A stretch of 24,590 nt of DNA from Blautia faecis (GCF_020554845.1 NZ_JAJCIA010000051.1:1-24590), one strand, 5' to 3'; shown: positions 7,800 to 16,141, numbered from the stretch's first letter. The notes: generated by a model from the sequence alone, not told the origin. Numbers and translations are program-made.

Positions 7800-8105
7800 A
7801 TGCCGAACATACCGTTGCGAGATTTTTTTATATATCAGCTGAAATTGAGCAAACAGGAAGTACGATCCAAAGGAGGCGGATTTGACATGTGTAAAGCGAT
7901 TAAAGAGATGCTGCGAGTTAGTAGACAGGAAGGAGAACAGGAAGGGCGCCAGGAAGGGCGTCAGAAAGGACGATTGGAAGGGCAAGATGGAATGGCGACC
8001 TTGAGTGAGAAACTTATTTTGGCAGACCGTGTCAGCAAGCTGTTAAAAGCAAGCACCGATCGGGAGTATCGAAATAAGTTACTGGTGGAGTTTGGTTTGG
8101 CGTGA
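7800..8105 (+). pseudogene. Rpn-family remnant 3, only the C-terminal tail left
   Basis: By comparison with remnant 1, the original start is the ATG at 7800 (CCTATATG against CCTATG). Only a short N-terminal piece (MPNIPLRDFFIYQLKL) precedes the tail MCKAIKEMLRVSRQEGEQEG, a run of Glu-Gly/Gln-Glu-Gly repeats, and LSEKLILADRVSKLLKAS...LLVEFGLA. The nuclease core is absent. The frame is open through to 8105, so a 101-residue protein could be made. AAAGGAGG at 7869-7876 with ATG at 7887 could produce a 72-residue tail-only protein. That segment is nearly identical at its start to remnant 4, so these two are recent paralogs. Confidence 0.7.
7869..7889 (+). promoter_or_regulatory. Internal ribosome binding site and ATG in Rpn remnant 3
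   Basis: AAAGGAGG (7869-7876) followed after ten bases by ATG 7887-7889. It would start a 72-codon frame beginning MCKAIKEML and ending at 8105. Confidence 0.55.
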
Positions 8106-8115
8106 GAATGGCGCT

Positions 8116-8137
8116 AAATCATGTGAATACATGATTT
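8116..8137. repeat. Perfect short inverted repeat after Rpn remnant 3
   Basis: AAATCATGT (8116-8124), loop GAAT, ACATGATTT (8129-8137). It lies 11 bp after the stop. There is no real T tract, so it is not a clear terminator. Confidence 0.55.
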
Positions 8138-8139
8138 CT

Positions 8140-8182
8140 GTGCGTCGCGAAGCGGCTGTTGGTCTCGGCGTGAACAGATAAC
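8140..8182 (+). repeat. Degenerate dispersed repeat with GCGAAGCG core, copy 1
   Basis: Aligns with 14236-14279: both have GTGC, then GCGAAGCG, then GTGAACAG and TAAC/AAAC in the same order and spacing, with divergence between. Likely a REP-like intergenic element; the assignment is inference. Confidence 0.4.
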
Positions 8183-8222
8183 CTGAACTAAAATAATTTA
8201 AAACGTGGGACAGTGATTCATC

Positions 8223-8251
8223 TTGTGTTCTGTGATTTGTCATGCTACTAT
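8223..8251 (+). promoter_or_regulatory. Possible promoter of DUF5052 lipoprotein gene
   Basis: TTGTGT (8223-8228), a 17-bp spacer and TACTAT (8246-8251). Transcription would start about 65 nt before the chosen ATG at 8325. Confidence 0.4.
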
Positions 8252-8324
8252 AAATCTGTAAGTATCTTTTGATTCAAGTTATAGCAGAAGCATATCAAAC
8301 ATAAAATACATGGAGAGAAGAAAA

Positions 8325-8957
8325 ATGCAAAAGAAAAAGAAGAGGACATTTGCAGCCCTTTTGACCGCAATTCTGGTAGTTGCGCTCACTGGCTGCAGTA
8401 AACTGGGGTCCATTATTAATGAAATTCATGGCTCATTGATCGGAAACAATTATACCGTATATACCTATGATAATTATGGGAATCAGACCTTGAAAACCTC
8501 TGGAAAGAAAATCAGCATTACCGGAAATAAAATCGAAACCGTCAGCTATGACAGCGATGGAAGAGCAGTAACCGGCTATGATCTGTCTTCAGTAATCACC
8601 ATTACCATTGATGGAAAAGAAATCGAAAGCTGCGGAGATACCTGTGTATTTGTGCAGAATGGGCTGGAACCGGAGGTGGATTTTTCATTAGACGAGGTCA
8701 ACAGTAACGGCGGAAACGGGATTACGGATAATGCAGCTCTGGCGAGGGTTTTGAACCGGTATAAAAATGATTTTGGCAAATCCAGGGTTGTGGTCATCAA
8801 ATCCCAGCTTGGACAGCCTATCGCCGCATTTTCCGGGGATAATGTCTATTGGGAAATTCCGGACGATCTGCCGAAAATGACAAAGCTTATGGTCGATGGG
8901 AAGGCATTGTACATACATCGGGCCAACTACCAGATTATTGATAAAGACCTTCTTTAA
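8325..8957 (+). CDS. DUF5052-type lipoprotein
   Basis: The ATG at 8325 (MQKKKKRTFAALL) is preferred over one five codons upstream (8310). GGAG lies nine bases before it, while 8310 has no ribosome binding site. A basic stretch, a hydrophobic core and the lipobox LTGC (Cys24 from this start) make it a lipoprotein anchored on the outer face of the membrane. The rest is beta-rich with a repeated pattern (YTVYTYDNYGNQTLKTSGK, ISITGNKIETVSYDSDGR) typical of DUF5052 proteins of Lachnospiraceae, followed by a longer C-terminal half with no known motif. Length is 210 residues. It has its own promoter and terminator and so is a single-gene unit between two Rpn remnants. The molecular function of the family is not known. 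Confidence 0.7.
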   Translation: MQKKKKRTFAALLTAILVVALTGCSKLGSIINEIHGSLIGNNYTVYTYDNYGNQTLKTSGKKISITGNKIETVSYDSDGRAVTGYDLSSVITITIDGKEIESCGDTCVFVQNGLEPEVDFSLDEVNSNGGNGITDNAALARVLNRYKNDFGKSRVVVIKSQLGQPIAAFSGDNVYWEIPDDLPKMTKLMVDGKALYIHRANYQIIDKDLL

Positions 8958-8964
8958 AGCGTAG

Positions 8965-8992
8965 CAGGAGTGGCTTGTACCACTCCTGTTTT
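8965..8992 (+). terminator. Terminator after lipoprotein gene
   Basis: CAGGAGTGG (8965-8973), loop CTTGTA, CCACTCCTG (8980-8988), then TTTT. It is only 8 bp beyond the stop codon. Confidence 0.85.
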
Positions 8993-9017
8993 AAAAACAA
9001 AATCATATGTTTAATGA

Positions 9018-9046
9018 TTGACAATATATTTTTCAAGTCGTATACT
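9018..9046 (+). promoter_or_regulatory. Consensus promoter of Rpn remnant 4
   Basis: TTGACA (9018-9023), a 17-bp spacer and TATACT (9041-9046). Nearly identical in layout to 4227-4256. Confidence 0.65.
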
Positions 9047-9291
9047 ATATTCACTTTCACTACAGAAAATCTCACAGGAAAGTCTGTGTCCGGTCATTCG
9101 ACCAGATAATTTCATAGTTGTTTTACAGTATAAAAAGGATAGAAAATGACAGATGCGTGCACAAAAACAAATAAAAAATATACTAATACTTGAAAAACAC
9201 AATTAAATTATGTATTATTATAATATAAAGTGTATTAAAAGAGTATATGCTGCGTTCTGCACACTGTTATTTCACTCAGAAGGGAGTGTGC
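9047..9291 (+). promoter_or_regulatory. Long conserved leader of Rpn remnant 4
   Basis: This is most of a 334-bp gene-free stretch. It contains GGTC-ATTC-GACC at 9092-9103, at the place where remnant 2 has GACC-ATTC-GGTC; the arms differ but pairing is kept. A TATACTAATACTTGAAAAA-like block at 9179 matches 4370. GGGAG at 9282-9286 precedes the ATG. Confidence 0.5.
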
Positions 9292-9562
9292 ATGAAGGAA
9301 GAAAACGCCACATCCGGAACTTGCAACTGATTAAACTGAAAATACAAACCGAAGGAGGCGGATTTGACATGTGTAAAGCGATTAAAGAAATGTTGCGGGA
9401 TAGTAGACAAGAAGGTCGGAAAGAGGGAAGACAAGAAGGTCAGGATGAAATGGCGATCTAATCGAGAAGCTTATGTTATCAAATCGCATCAGCGAATTAT
9501 TAAAAGTCACCACGGATAAGGAATATCGAAATAAACTGCTGATAGAATATGGAATTGCCTGA
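9292..9562 (+). pseudogene. Rpn-family remnant 4, deleted and doubly frameshifted
   Basis: The ATG at 9292 begins MKEENATS, matching MREKNATS of remnant 2, and the frame stops after 12 codons. The tail frame carries LKIQTEGGGFDMCKAIKEML and Arg/Lys-Gln-Glu-Gly repeats, then stops at 9461 (DEMAI). One base is missing there relative to remnant 3. If it is restored, the frame continues EKLMLSNRISELLKV and LLIEYGIA to the TGA at 9560-9562, collinear with remnant 3. The nuclease core and most of the protein are gone. It is the most decayed of the four copies. AAGGAGG (9352-9358) and ATG 9369 are still intact upstream of the broken tail. Confidence 0.75.
9352..9371 (+). promoter_or_regulatory. Internal ribosome binding site and ATG in Rpn remnant 4
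   Basis: AAGGAGG (9352-9358) and, after ten bases, ATG 9369-9371; GGAGGCGGATTTGACATGTG is shared with remnant 3. The product here would be cut to 30 residues by the frameshift. Confidence 0.5.
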
Positions 9563-9590
9563 TTGCTGTAACGCCTGTAACAACAGAATA

Positions 9591-9628
9591 CGGAAGCGAG
9601 GGAAAGACAATTTCTCTCCCTGCTTCCG
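9591..9628. terminator. Hairpin between convergent Rpn remnant 4 and pilin 3
   Basis: CGGAAGC (9591-9597) plus AGGGA (9599-9603) pair with TCCCT-GCTTCCG (9617-9628), with one bulged G. It lies between the 3' ends of two convergent genes. Neither side has a proper T tract, so terminator function is only likely. Confidence 0.5.
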
Positions 9629-9645
9629 TGGATGTGTAGAAGATT

Positions 9646-10086
9646 TTAACTATAGGAACCAAGTATTAATTCGCATTTAGCATCCCAGGTGTTGCAATTG
9701 TATGCTATAGTATATCCTTTGCTATTATCTTCTCGTACCCAGAAACGACCTTCCTACATTTTTACTTTCTGCCCATTTAAAAAAGTGATTTCTTTAAGTC
9801 CGAAAGCATCAAAACCAGTACTACCCTGTTTATCCTCATAAGGCACCTTCTTATTATACTTCCCAGTTGAAATAAAGTCTGCCTGTATTTCCGCGTAATA
9901 CGCTCTCAGGTTTGCCCAGTCAGTGGCGACTCTGGCCTTGTGGAGCTGAGAGGTGAAAATGGGAATGGAGATAGACACGAGAACTGCAATGATTGCAACT
10001 ACAATTAAAAGCTCTGCCAGCGTAAAGCCCTTTCCCCTGGTTTTCCTGTTGCTGTGCTTTTGTGCACACTTATAGAATTTTGCCAT
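9646..10086 (-). pseudogene. Type IV pilin-like gene 3, interrupted by an amber codon
   Basis: Start chosen at ATG 10086 (MAKFYKCAQKHSNRKTRGKG): AAAGGG lies six bases upstream, the same layout as pilin 2. The prepilin site KGFTLAEL and the hydrophobic helix match the other two pilins, ending IPIFTSQLHKARVATD. The short head contains AYYAEIQADF and reads FLNGQKVKM, then a TAG at 9756-9754. The same frame continues for 35 sensible codons (EGRFWVREDNSKGYTIAYNC, then a second Cys in DAKC) to TAA at 9646. The full-length form would be 146 residues, a normal pilin size; the stopped form is 110. CAG to TAG is the simplest origin. Without the tail, the two Cys that could form a pilin disulfide loop are lost. 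It has no CBM-like domain. Confidence 0.75.
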
Positions 10087-10228
10087 AAAAATCCCTTTCT
10101 TTGAAAATTTCTTTTGTAATTTGCCGGAATTAAACATATTTCCGGCGCCTTATCTGTTAAATCTGAGTCTAACATATTGCATGTAAATTATCTACAGTAT
10201 TTCCTAGATTCATAATCTTTTTCCTTTC

Positions 10229-10257
10229 TGGACGAAGAAAAGGTTCTGGGCTATAAT
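10229..10257 (+). promoter_or_regulatory. Promoter of the glycosyltransferase gene
   Basis: TGGACG (10229-10234), a 17-bp spacer and a perfect TATAAT (10252-10257), about 50 bp before the start codon. Confidence 0.6.
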
Positions 10258-10306
10258 AGAAACAATGAAAACGCTTCAGAAGCAGAAATAATAAGGAGTG
10301 CATAAC

Positions 10307-11122
10307 GTGGAAAGACAGAAATGGGTGGGAACTATACAGGATAGTGAATTTCATAATACAAATACAAAACGGGAAGCAGGGCAAACCCCACAAATATCTG
10401 TGATCATGCCCGTATATAATGGTGAGAAATACATCACCCGGGCAGTACAGTCTGTTTATGCGCAGGATGTACCACTGGAGCTGATTGTCATTGATGACGG
10501 CTCTGTTGATGGAACCCGGGAAGCGCTCATTCCATGGGAAAACAGACCGGATTTTGTTTATATAAAAAATGAGCGCAATCTCGGTGCTGCCGGTTCCCGT
10601 AACCGCGGTGTGTCTGTTGCGAAAGGCAGATATGTGGCATTTCTGGATGCGGATGACTGGTGGGAAGAGGGAAAACTGGCGGCACAGCTGGCCGCTCTTG
10701 AAATGACCGGTGATGTAATCTGCTCCACAGGACGTGATCTCATGAATCCGGACGGAACCTTCACAGGCAAGTATATTCCGGTTAAATCCAGGCTGGATTA
10801 TCATGAGCTTCTGAAACACAACAGCATTAACTGTTCTTCTGTTCTGATTCTCCGTGAGGTGGCACTGGAATTTCCAATGGAGCATGATGACAGCCATGAG
10901 GATTATATCACCTGGCTGAAGGTGGTGCGAAAATACGGACATGCCACAGGAATTAATAGGCCCTATCTGAAATATCGTCTGTCCCAGGGCGGAAAGTCAA
11001 GAAACAAAGCCAAATCTGCCATCATGACCTATCAGGTGTACCGTTACGTTGGCTATGGACCGCTGAGAAGTGCCTGTTTCTTTTTGTCCTATGCACTTCA
11101 CGGAATCTGGAAATATCGTTAA
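10307..11122 (+). CDS. Family 2 glycosyltransferase (GT-A fold)
   Basis: The start is a GTG at 10307 because AAGGAG (ending 10298) lies eight bases before it; another GTG at 10298 overlaps that site. The 271-residue protein opens its GT-A domain with ISVIMPVYN (from residue 30), followed by VIDDGS (Asp63, Asp64) for the nucleotide, NLGAAGSRNRG, and the metal-binding FLDADDWW (Asp114-Asp117). Such enzymes move a sugar from a nucleotide sugar to a glycan, lipid or protein at the inner membrane face. There is no strong membrane segment, so it is a soluble or peripheral enzyme. It stands alone with its own promoter. The next gene converges on it with only 4 bp between. Donor and acceptor cannot be told from sequence. 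Confidence 0.85.
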   Translation: MERQKWVGTIQDSEFHNTNTKREAGQTPQISVIMPVYNGEKYITRAVQSVYAQDVPLELIVIDDGSVDGTREALIPWENRPDFVYIKNERNLGAAGSRNRGVSVAKGRYVAFLDADDWWEEGKLAAQLAALEMTGDVICSTGRDLMNPDGTFTGKYIPVKSRLDYHELLKHNSINCSSVLILREVALEFPMEHDDSHEDYITWLKVVRKYGHATGINRPYLKYRLSQGGKSRNKAKSAIMTYQVYRYVGYGPLRSACFFLSYALHGIWKYR

Positions 11123-11126
11123 AGTA

Positions 11127-11945
11127 TCAATGGGGCTCTCCCATTTTCCTGCGCCATTGCAGGGGAGAGCATCCTGCCTGTTTCCTGAAATATCTGCTGA
11201 AATGGGAAAAATCTGAAAATCCGCACATCTGCGCAATCTGCTGGACAGTCAGTGCTTCATTTGTCAGCAGGTTCTTTGCCTTATCCATACGAATCTGAAG
11301 CAAATCTGCATGAGGGGTACTCTGGAAAAATTTCTGATAGCAGGAATAGAACTGGCTTTTTTCCAGACTGACCTTTTTACAAAGCTCTGTGGTGTCCCAT
11401 GGCTTAGCGTAGTTCGTGAGCATTTCCAGCCGAAGCTTTCGAAATGCAGAATAAAGATTGTCTCCTTCCGTTCCACTTCCATGTATCTGATGGCTTTTAA
11501 GTCCCCTTGCAATCGTAATCATAAGCTGCTGAAAGAGAGTATATTCGTATTCATCGGAAAATAAATCATTTGCTATATGTTCTTTGTGAAGGAACCGGAT
11601 GCAGGCATCGATCTCTTCACAGTTTCCCGGATAAAAAACAGTGTTAAGTGGGATCCCATACTGTTTTTTCAGATCTGCCTTACAGGAAAAATGAAGGTAG
11701 CTGTTCCGGAATCTGTGAACAGCCTTATAATGCTGCTCATATCCGGGGGCATAGAGAATACAGGCATTTTCCTTGGAAATACTGAGTCTTTTATCCAGAT
11801 ACACCTTCATGGGTGTCTTAAAAAGCAAAAACAGATAGTCTCCGCTTCCGTTGGGGCGGTAGATCTGATCATAATCAGGGTTTGAATAGTTGTATTCGCA
11901 GAACTGAATGGAAAAATCCCTGTCTCCAGCTTCGTAAAAATTCAT
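11127..11945 (-). CDS. AraC-family transcriptional regulator
   Basis: Start chosen at ATG 11945 (MNFYEAGDRDFSIQFCEYNY), with AAAGGAG eight bases upstream; longer forms have no such site. Length 272 residues. The N-terminal half is a cupin-like sensor (FKTPMKVYLDKRLSISKENACILYAPG is typical). The last ~95 residues are the double helix-turn-helix domain: TTELCKKVSLEKSQFYSCYQ, KAKNLLTNEALTVQQIAQMC, then GFSDFSHFSRYFRKQAGCSP. It is divergent from the arabinofuranosidase gene, with two direct repeats between them, so it most likely senses arabinose or an arabino-oligosaccharide and controls that gene. Its own -35 and -10 (TTGACT 12002-11997, 17 bp, TACAGT 11979-11974) are overlapped by one repeat. 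Confidence 0.85.
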   Translation of the reverse strand: MNFYEAGDRDFSIQFCEYNYSNPDYDQIYRPNGSGDYLFLLFKTPMKVYLDKRLSISKENACILYAPGYEQHYKAVHRFRNSYLHFSCKADLKKQYGIPLNTVFYPGNCEEIDACIRFLHKEHIANDLFSDEYEYTLFQQLMITIARGLKSHQIHGSGTEGDNLYSAFRKLRLEMLTNYAKPWDTTELCKKVSLEKSQFYSCYQKFFQSTPHADLLQIRMDKAKNLLTNEALTVQQIAQMCGFSDFSHFSRYFRKQAGCSPLQWRRKMGEPH

Positions 11946-11973
11946 GACCCGGACTCCTTTCACCATTTTTTTT

Positions 11974-12002
11974 ACTGTAATCATTATCGGAAAAAAAGTC
12001 AA
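11974..12002 (-). promoter_or_regulatory. Promoter of the AraC-type regulator
   Basis: On the minus strand, TTGACT (12002-11997), a 17-bp spacer and TACAGT (11979-11974). The start would be near 11967, about 22 nt before the ATG. The left direct repeat (11985-11998) lies in its spacer, suggesting autorepression. Confidence 0.5.
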
Positions 12003-12019
12003 CTATATCGGAAGAAAAA
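11985..12019 (+). promoter_or_regulatory. Candidate AraC-type operator: two direct repeats 21 bp apart
   Basis: TATCGGAA followed by an A-rich run occurs at 11985 and again at 12006, exactly two helical turns apart. The right copy ends just before the expected -35 of the arabinofuranosidase promoter (-10 TAAAAT at 12045-12050; the -35 position, 12022-12027, reads CTGGTA and is poor). A weak -35 next to a direct-repeat pair is the usual layout for AraC-type activation. Binding is inferred. Confidence 0.55.
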
Positions 12020-12063
12020 AACTGGTAAAAAATTCGTATGCCATTAAAATAATAGATACATAA

Positions 12064-13611
<1,548 letters not shown>

Positions 13612-13639
13612 TCCGGGAAAAATCGCGCGCACATTGCTG

Positions 13640-13697
13640 TCATGAAATAAAAAAGTCAGAGATTTCGTAACCTGTATGAATCATACGAAATCTCTGA
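13640..13697 (-). terminator. Terminator of the minus-strand TagD gene
   Basis: A perfect 14-bp stem (13656-13669 with 13684-13697) has a 14-base loop. On the minus strand it is followed by CTTTTTTATTTC. It lies just beyond the 3' end of the TagD gene and also between it and the convergent arabinofuranosidase gene. Confidence 0.8.
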
Positions 13698-13718
13698 TCA
13701 TATAATTACCAATGCTTC

Positions 13719-14108
13719 CTACTTCTGCAGATCCGCCTTAATCTGCGTAGTAGAAATCTCCGGTGTCCTCGGAAGGTACACCACGTCGCAGTAAGGCTTC
13801 AGAAAGTCAAACTTCCCTTCCCAATCGTCACCCATAACAAAGGTATCTACGTGGTATTCTTTAATATCACTTACCTTCTGCTCCCAGTTCTCCTCCGGAA
13901 TTACCAGATCTACGTAGCGGATGGCTTCCAGCAGGGATTTTCTTTTTTCATAAGAGAAATAGCATTTTTTATGCTTCTCGTTCCAGTTAAATTCATCTGT
14001 AGATAAAGCTACGATCAGGTAGTCACCATAAGCTTTCGCCCTGCGCAGCAGATTAATGTGCCCATAGTGAAGTAAATCAAAGGTACCGTAAGTAATCACT
14101 CGTTTCAT
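13719..14108 (-). CDS. tagD: Glycerol-3-phosphate cytidylyltransferase (TagD)
   Basis: The start is placed at ATG 14108 ([20 protein letters not shown]), giving 129 residues, the normal TagD length; the longer frame upstream has no family homology. An AAAGG lies 12 bases upstream, a weak site. The HxGH signature (His14, His17) binds CTP, and [11 protein letters not shown] (Arg114-Thr115) is the second family motif. The enzyme joins CTP and sn-glycerol-3-phosphate to CDP-glycerol plus diphosphate in the cytoplasm, the donor for glycerol-phosphate wall polymers. It stands alone on the minus strand. A related TagD domain lies in the fusion protein at 17684-19015, which suggests that one of the two uses a different phosphate substrate. 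Confidence 0.9.
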   Translation of the reverse strand: MKRVITYGTFDLLHYGHINLLRRAKAYGDYLIVALSTDEFNWNEKHKKCYFSYEKRKSLLEAIRYVDLVIPEENWEQKVSDIKEYHVDTFVMGDDWEGKFDFLKPYCDVVYLPRTPEISTTQIKADLQK

Positions 14109-14235
14109 GAATTGTGTGCCTTTCATAAAGAAATCTGAAAATAGTCTTGCCGGAATGGTTCCAGGCGATTTACATAGAACTATTTTACCACAGTCCAGGT
14201 AGAAAGGAAACATAAGATTATTTATCGGGAGTATT

Positions 14236-14279
14236 GTGCATTGCGAAGCGCGTTACTGTGAATGGAGTGAACAGTAAAC
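14236..14279 (+). repeat. Degenerate dispersed repeat with GCGAAGCG core, copy 2
   Basis: Related to 8140-8182. It ends with a small hairpin: TTACTGT (14253-14259) with ACAGTAA (14271-14277). It lies in the 331-bp gap between divergent tagD and sdaAB, which otherwise holds only the sdaAB promoter. A GAACAGTAAC-like end also appears near 17604. Confidence 0.4.
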
Positions 14280-14308
14280 AAGAAGTAAACAGTTACCCTT
14301 TATCCATG

Positions 14309-14337
14309 TTGTAAAAGGTATGTTTTAATGTTAAGAT
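14309..14337 (+). promoter_or_regulatory. Promoter of the serine dehydratase operon
   Basis: TTGTAA (14309-14314), a 17-bp spacer and TAAGAT (14332-14337), giving a leader of about 95 nt before the sdaAB ATG. Confidence 0.5.
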
Positions 14338-14439
14338 GGAACAATAACAGTGCAGATGTGAGCGGTAACGTGAAAACATCTGCAGGCTGCCGGAAACGAA
14401 AAAAGGCAGCGGATGAATAAAAGGAAGAGGAAAATAAGT

Positions 14440-15099
14440 ATGAATGTATTTGACATTCTGGGACCGGTCATGATCGGACCGTCCAGCTCACACACTGCGG
14501 GAGCAGCCCGGATCGGTCTGGTGACAAGGGCTCTTCTTGGAAAAACTCCGGTGAAAGCGCACATATTTTTGCATGGTTCTTTTGCGAAAACCTATAAGGG
14601 ACACGGCACGGATAAGGCTCTTGTAGCGGGAATACTGGGAATGCAGACAGATGATGAGCGTATCCGTTTTTCCCTTGATGTGGCGAAAAAGGAGGGGCTG
14701 GAAATCCAGATCGAGACTGGTGAACTGGAGGATACGCACCCGAATACTGCGGAGATCACTTTGACTGCAGCAGACGGGGAAAAAGTGTCTCTTCGGGGCA
14801 GCAGTATTGGCGGGGGGAATATCCTGATCACCCGGGTGAATGGAATGGAGGTTGCCCTTACCGGGCAGAATCCTGCTTTGATCGTGCTTCACAAGGATGC
14901 ACCAGGGACGATTGCTGCGGTTACAGAGCTGATGGCAGAGTATGGGGTGAATATCTGCAATTTCCACCTGGCGCGTGAGACCAAGGGTGGTCTGGCGGTA
15001 ATGACTATCGAGAGCGACAGCCACTTTGTTCCGGAACTCAATGAGAAGATTAACCGGCTGGAGAATATATATTCCAGTACGATGTTAGAGCGTGTTTAA
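14440..15099 (+). CDS. sdaAB: L-serine dehydratase, iron-sulfur dependent, beta subunit
   Basis: The start is ATG 14440 (MNVFDILGPVMIGPSSSHTA), with GAGG about nine bases upstream; an ATG nine codons earlier adds only a basic stretch not seen in the family. The 219-residue protein has the GPSSSHTAGA signature and GHGTDKALVAGILGM, then IGGGNI. It ends with an ACT domain (about residues 148-219: ALIVLHKDAPGTIAAVTELM, VNICNFHLARETKGGLAVM). With the alpha subunit it converts L-serine to pyruvate and ammonia in the cytoplasm. The last codons and the TAA stop lie inside a dispersed repeat (15085-15112), so the extreme C-terminus (LERV) may be repeat-derived. It is followed by sdaAA after a 79-bp gap. 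Confidence 0.93.
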   Translation: MNVFDILGPVMIGPSSSHTAGAARIGLVTRALLGKTPVKAHIFLHGSFAKTYKGHGTDKALVAGILGMQTDDERIRFSLDVAKKEGLEIQIETGELEDTHPNTAEITLTAADGEKVSLRGSSIGGGNILITRVNGMEVALTGQNPALIVLHKDAPGTIAAVTELMAEYGVNICNFHLARETKGGLAVMTIESDSHFVPELNEKINRLENIYSSTMLERV

Positions 15100-15112
15100 A
15101 AAATCATTCCCG
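15085..15112 (+). repeat. Dispersed 28-bp repeat, copy B, at sdaAB 3' end
   Basis: Matches 1231-1258 with one difference. It includes the sdaAB stop codon. It continues into a hairpin, CCCGCAA (15109-15115) with TTGCGGG (15131-15137), sitting between sdaAB and sdaAA. No T tract follows, so it probably does not terminate but could tune expression between the subunits. Confidence 0.75.
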
Positions 15113-15178
15113 CAATCTGCACGCCCCACTTTGCGGGAGATTTCACTCCACAAAAAATACAATAAAGGAGAATTCACT

Positions 15179-16066
15179 GTGGATTTAAACTACCACTCAA
15201 TGGAATCCCTGCTGGAGGCAGCGAAGGAGAACAACTGTCGTCTGTCCGCTTTGGTTCTGGAGCAGCAGGCGGAGCAGATGGAACTGCCGAAGCAGGAAAT
15301 ATATAAAAAAATGAGGGAAAACTATCGGGTTATGGCATCCTGTATCCAGCCTGGCAGCGCCCCGGATCTGAAAAGCACAAGCGGCCTCACTGGTGGAGAT
15401 GCCTATCGCATGCGCACTGCTGTAGAGCAAGGGAAAAATCTTACAGGTCCCCTTCTTGGAGGCGCCCTCTATCGTGCCCTTGCAGTATCAGAACTGAACG
15501 CTTCCATGGGAAGAATCGTAGCAGCGCCTACAGCAGGAAGCTGCGGCATTGTACCGGCAGCTGTACTCACCATGCAGGAGCAGTACCAGCTTACAGAAGA
15601 GGAATGCGTCATGTCCCTTTTCACAGCATCTGCAGTGGGAATGGTAATTGCCAATAATGCGTCACTTGCAGGAGCGCAGGGAGGTTGTCAGGCTGAGTGC
15701 GGTTCTGCATCTGCCATGGCAGCGGCGGCAATTGTGGAACTTGCCGGCGGCACACCTGATATGATCCAGTCGGCAGTAGCCACTGCCCTAAAAAATATTC
15801 TGGGTCTTGTATGTGACCCTGTTGCAGGGCTGGTTGAAATTCCATGCATTAAGAGAAATGCATCAGGCGTAGCTGGGGCATTTGTGGCAGCAGAACTGGC
15901 TCTGGCCGGAATCCGAAGTGCAATTCCGGCTGACGAGGTGATCTGGACTATGAAAAAGGTAGGAGATGTGATGCCCACTGCCCTTAAAGAAACAGCAGAG
16001 GGTGGCCTGGCGGCAACACCTACAGGGCGCAAACTGCACCAGCAGGTTTTTGGAGAAATGAAATAA
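15179..16066 (+). CDS. sdaAA: L-serine dehydratase, iron-sulfur dependent, alpha subunit
   Basis: The start is a GTG at 15179 (MDLNYHSMESLLEAAKENN), with AAAGGAG eight bases upstream. The frame is open further back to 15092, but that extension is repeat sequence. The 295-residue subunit holds the catalytic [4Fe-4S] cluster; Cys170 (GGCQAECG), Cys212 (LVCDPVAG) and Cys223 (EIPCIKRN) have the family's spacing (42 and 11). SAVGMVIANNASLAGAQGG and APTAGSCGIVPA are further signatures. It acts with SdaAB to deaminate serine to pyruvate; these cluster enzymes are oxygen-sensitive, which fits an anaerobe. No terminator is obvious behind it. Confidence 0.93.
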   Translation: MDLNYHSMESLLEAAKENNCRLSALVLEQQAEQMELPKQEIYKKMRENYRVMASCIQPGSAPDLKSTSGLTGGDAYRMRTAVEQGKNLTGPLLGGALYRALAVSELNASMGRIVAAPTAGSCGIVPAAVLTMQEQYQLTEEECVMSLFTASAVGMVIANNASLAGAQGGCQAECGSASAMAAAAIVELAGGTPDMIQSAVATALKNILGLVCDPVAGLVEIPCIKRNASGVAGAFVAAELALAGIRSAIPADEVIWTMKKVGDVMPTALKETAEGGLAATPTGRKLHQQVFGEMK

Positions 16067-16141
16067 TACATTATTGCGGTTCATCAGTAACACAAAACCA
16101 CAGGAAAATATTTCAAAACACGTTAAAATATTAAAAAGTTA

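Noticed and set aside
15092..15178. 29 extra N-terminal codons for sdaAA (GTG 15092)
   Set aside because: Encoded by the dispersed repeat and hairpin; the GTG at 15179 has a strong ribosome binding site and fits the family.
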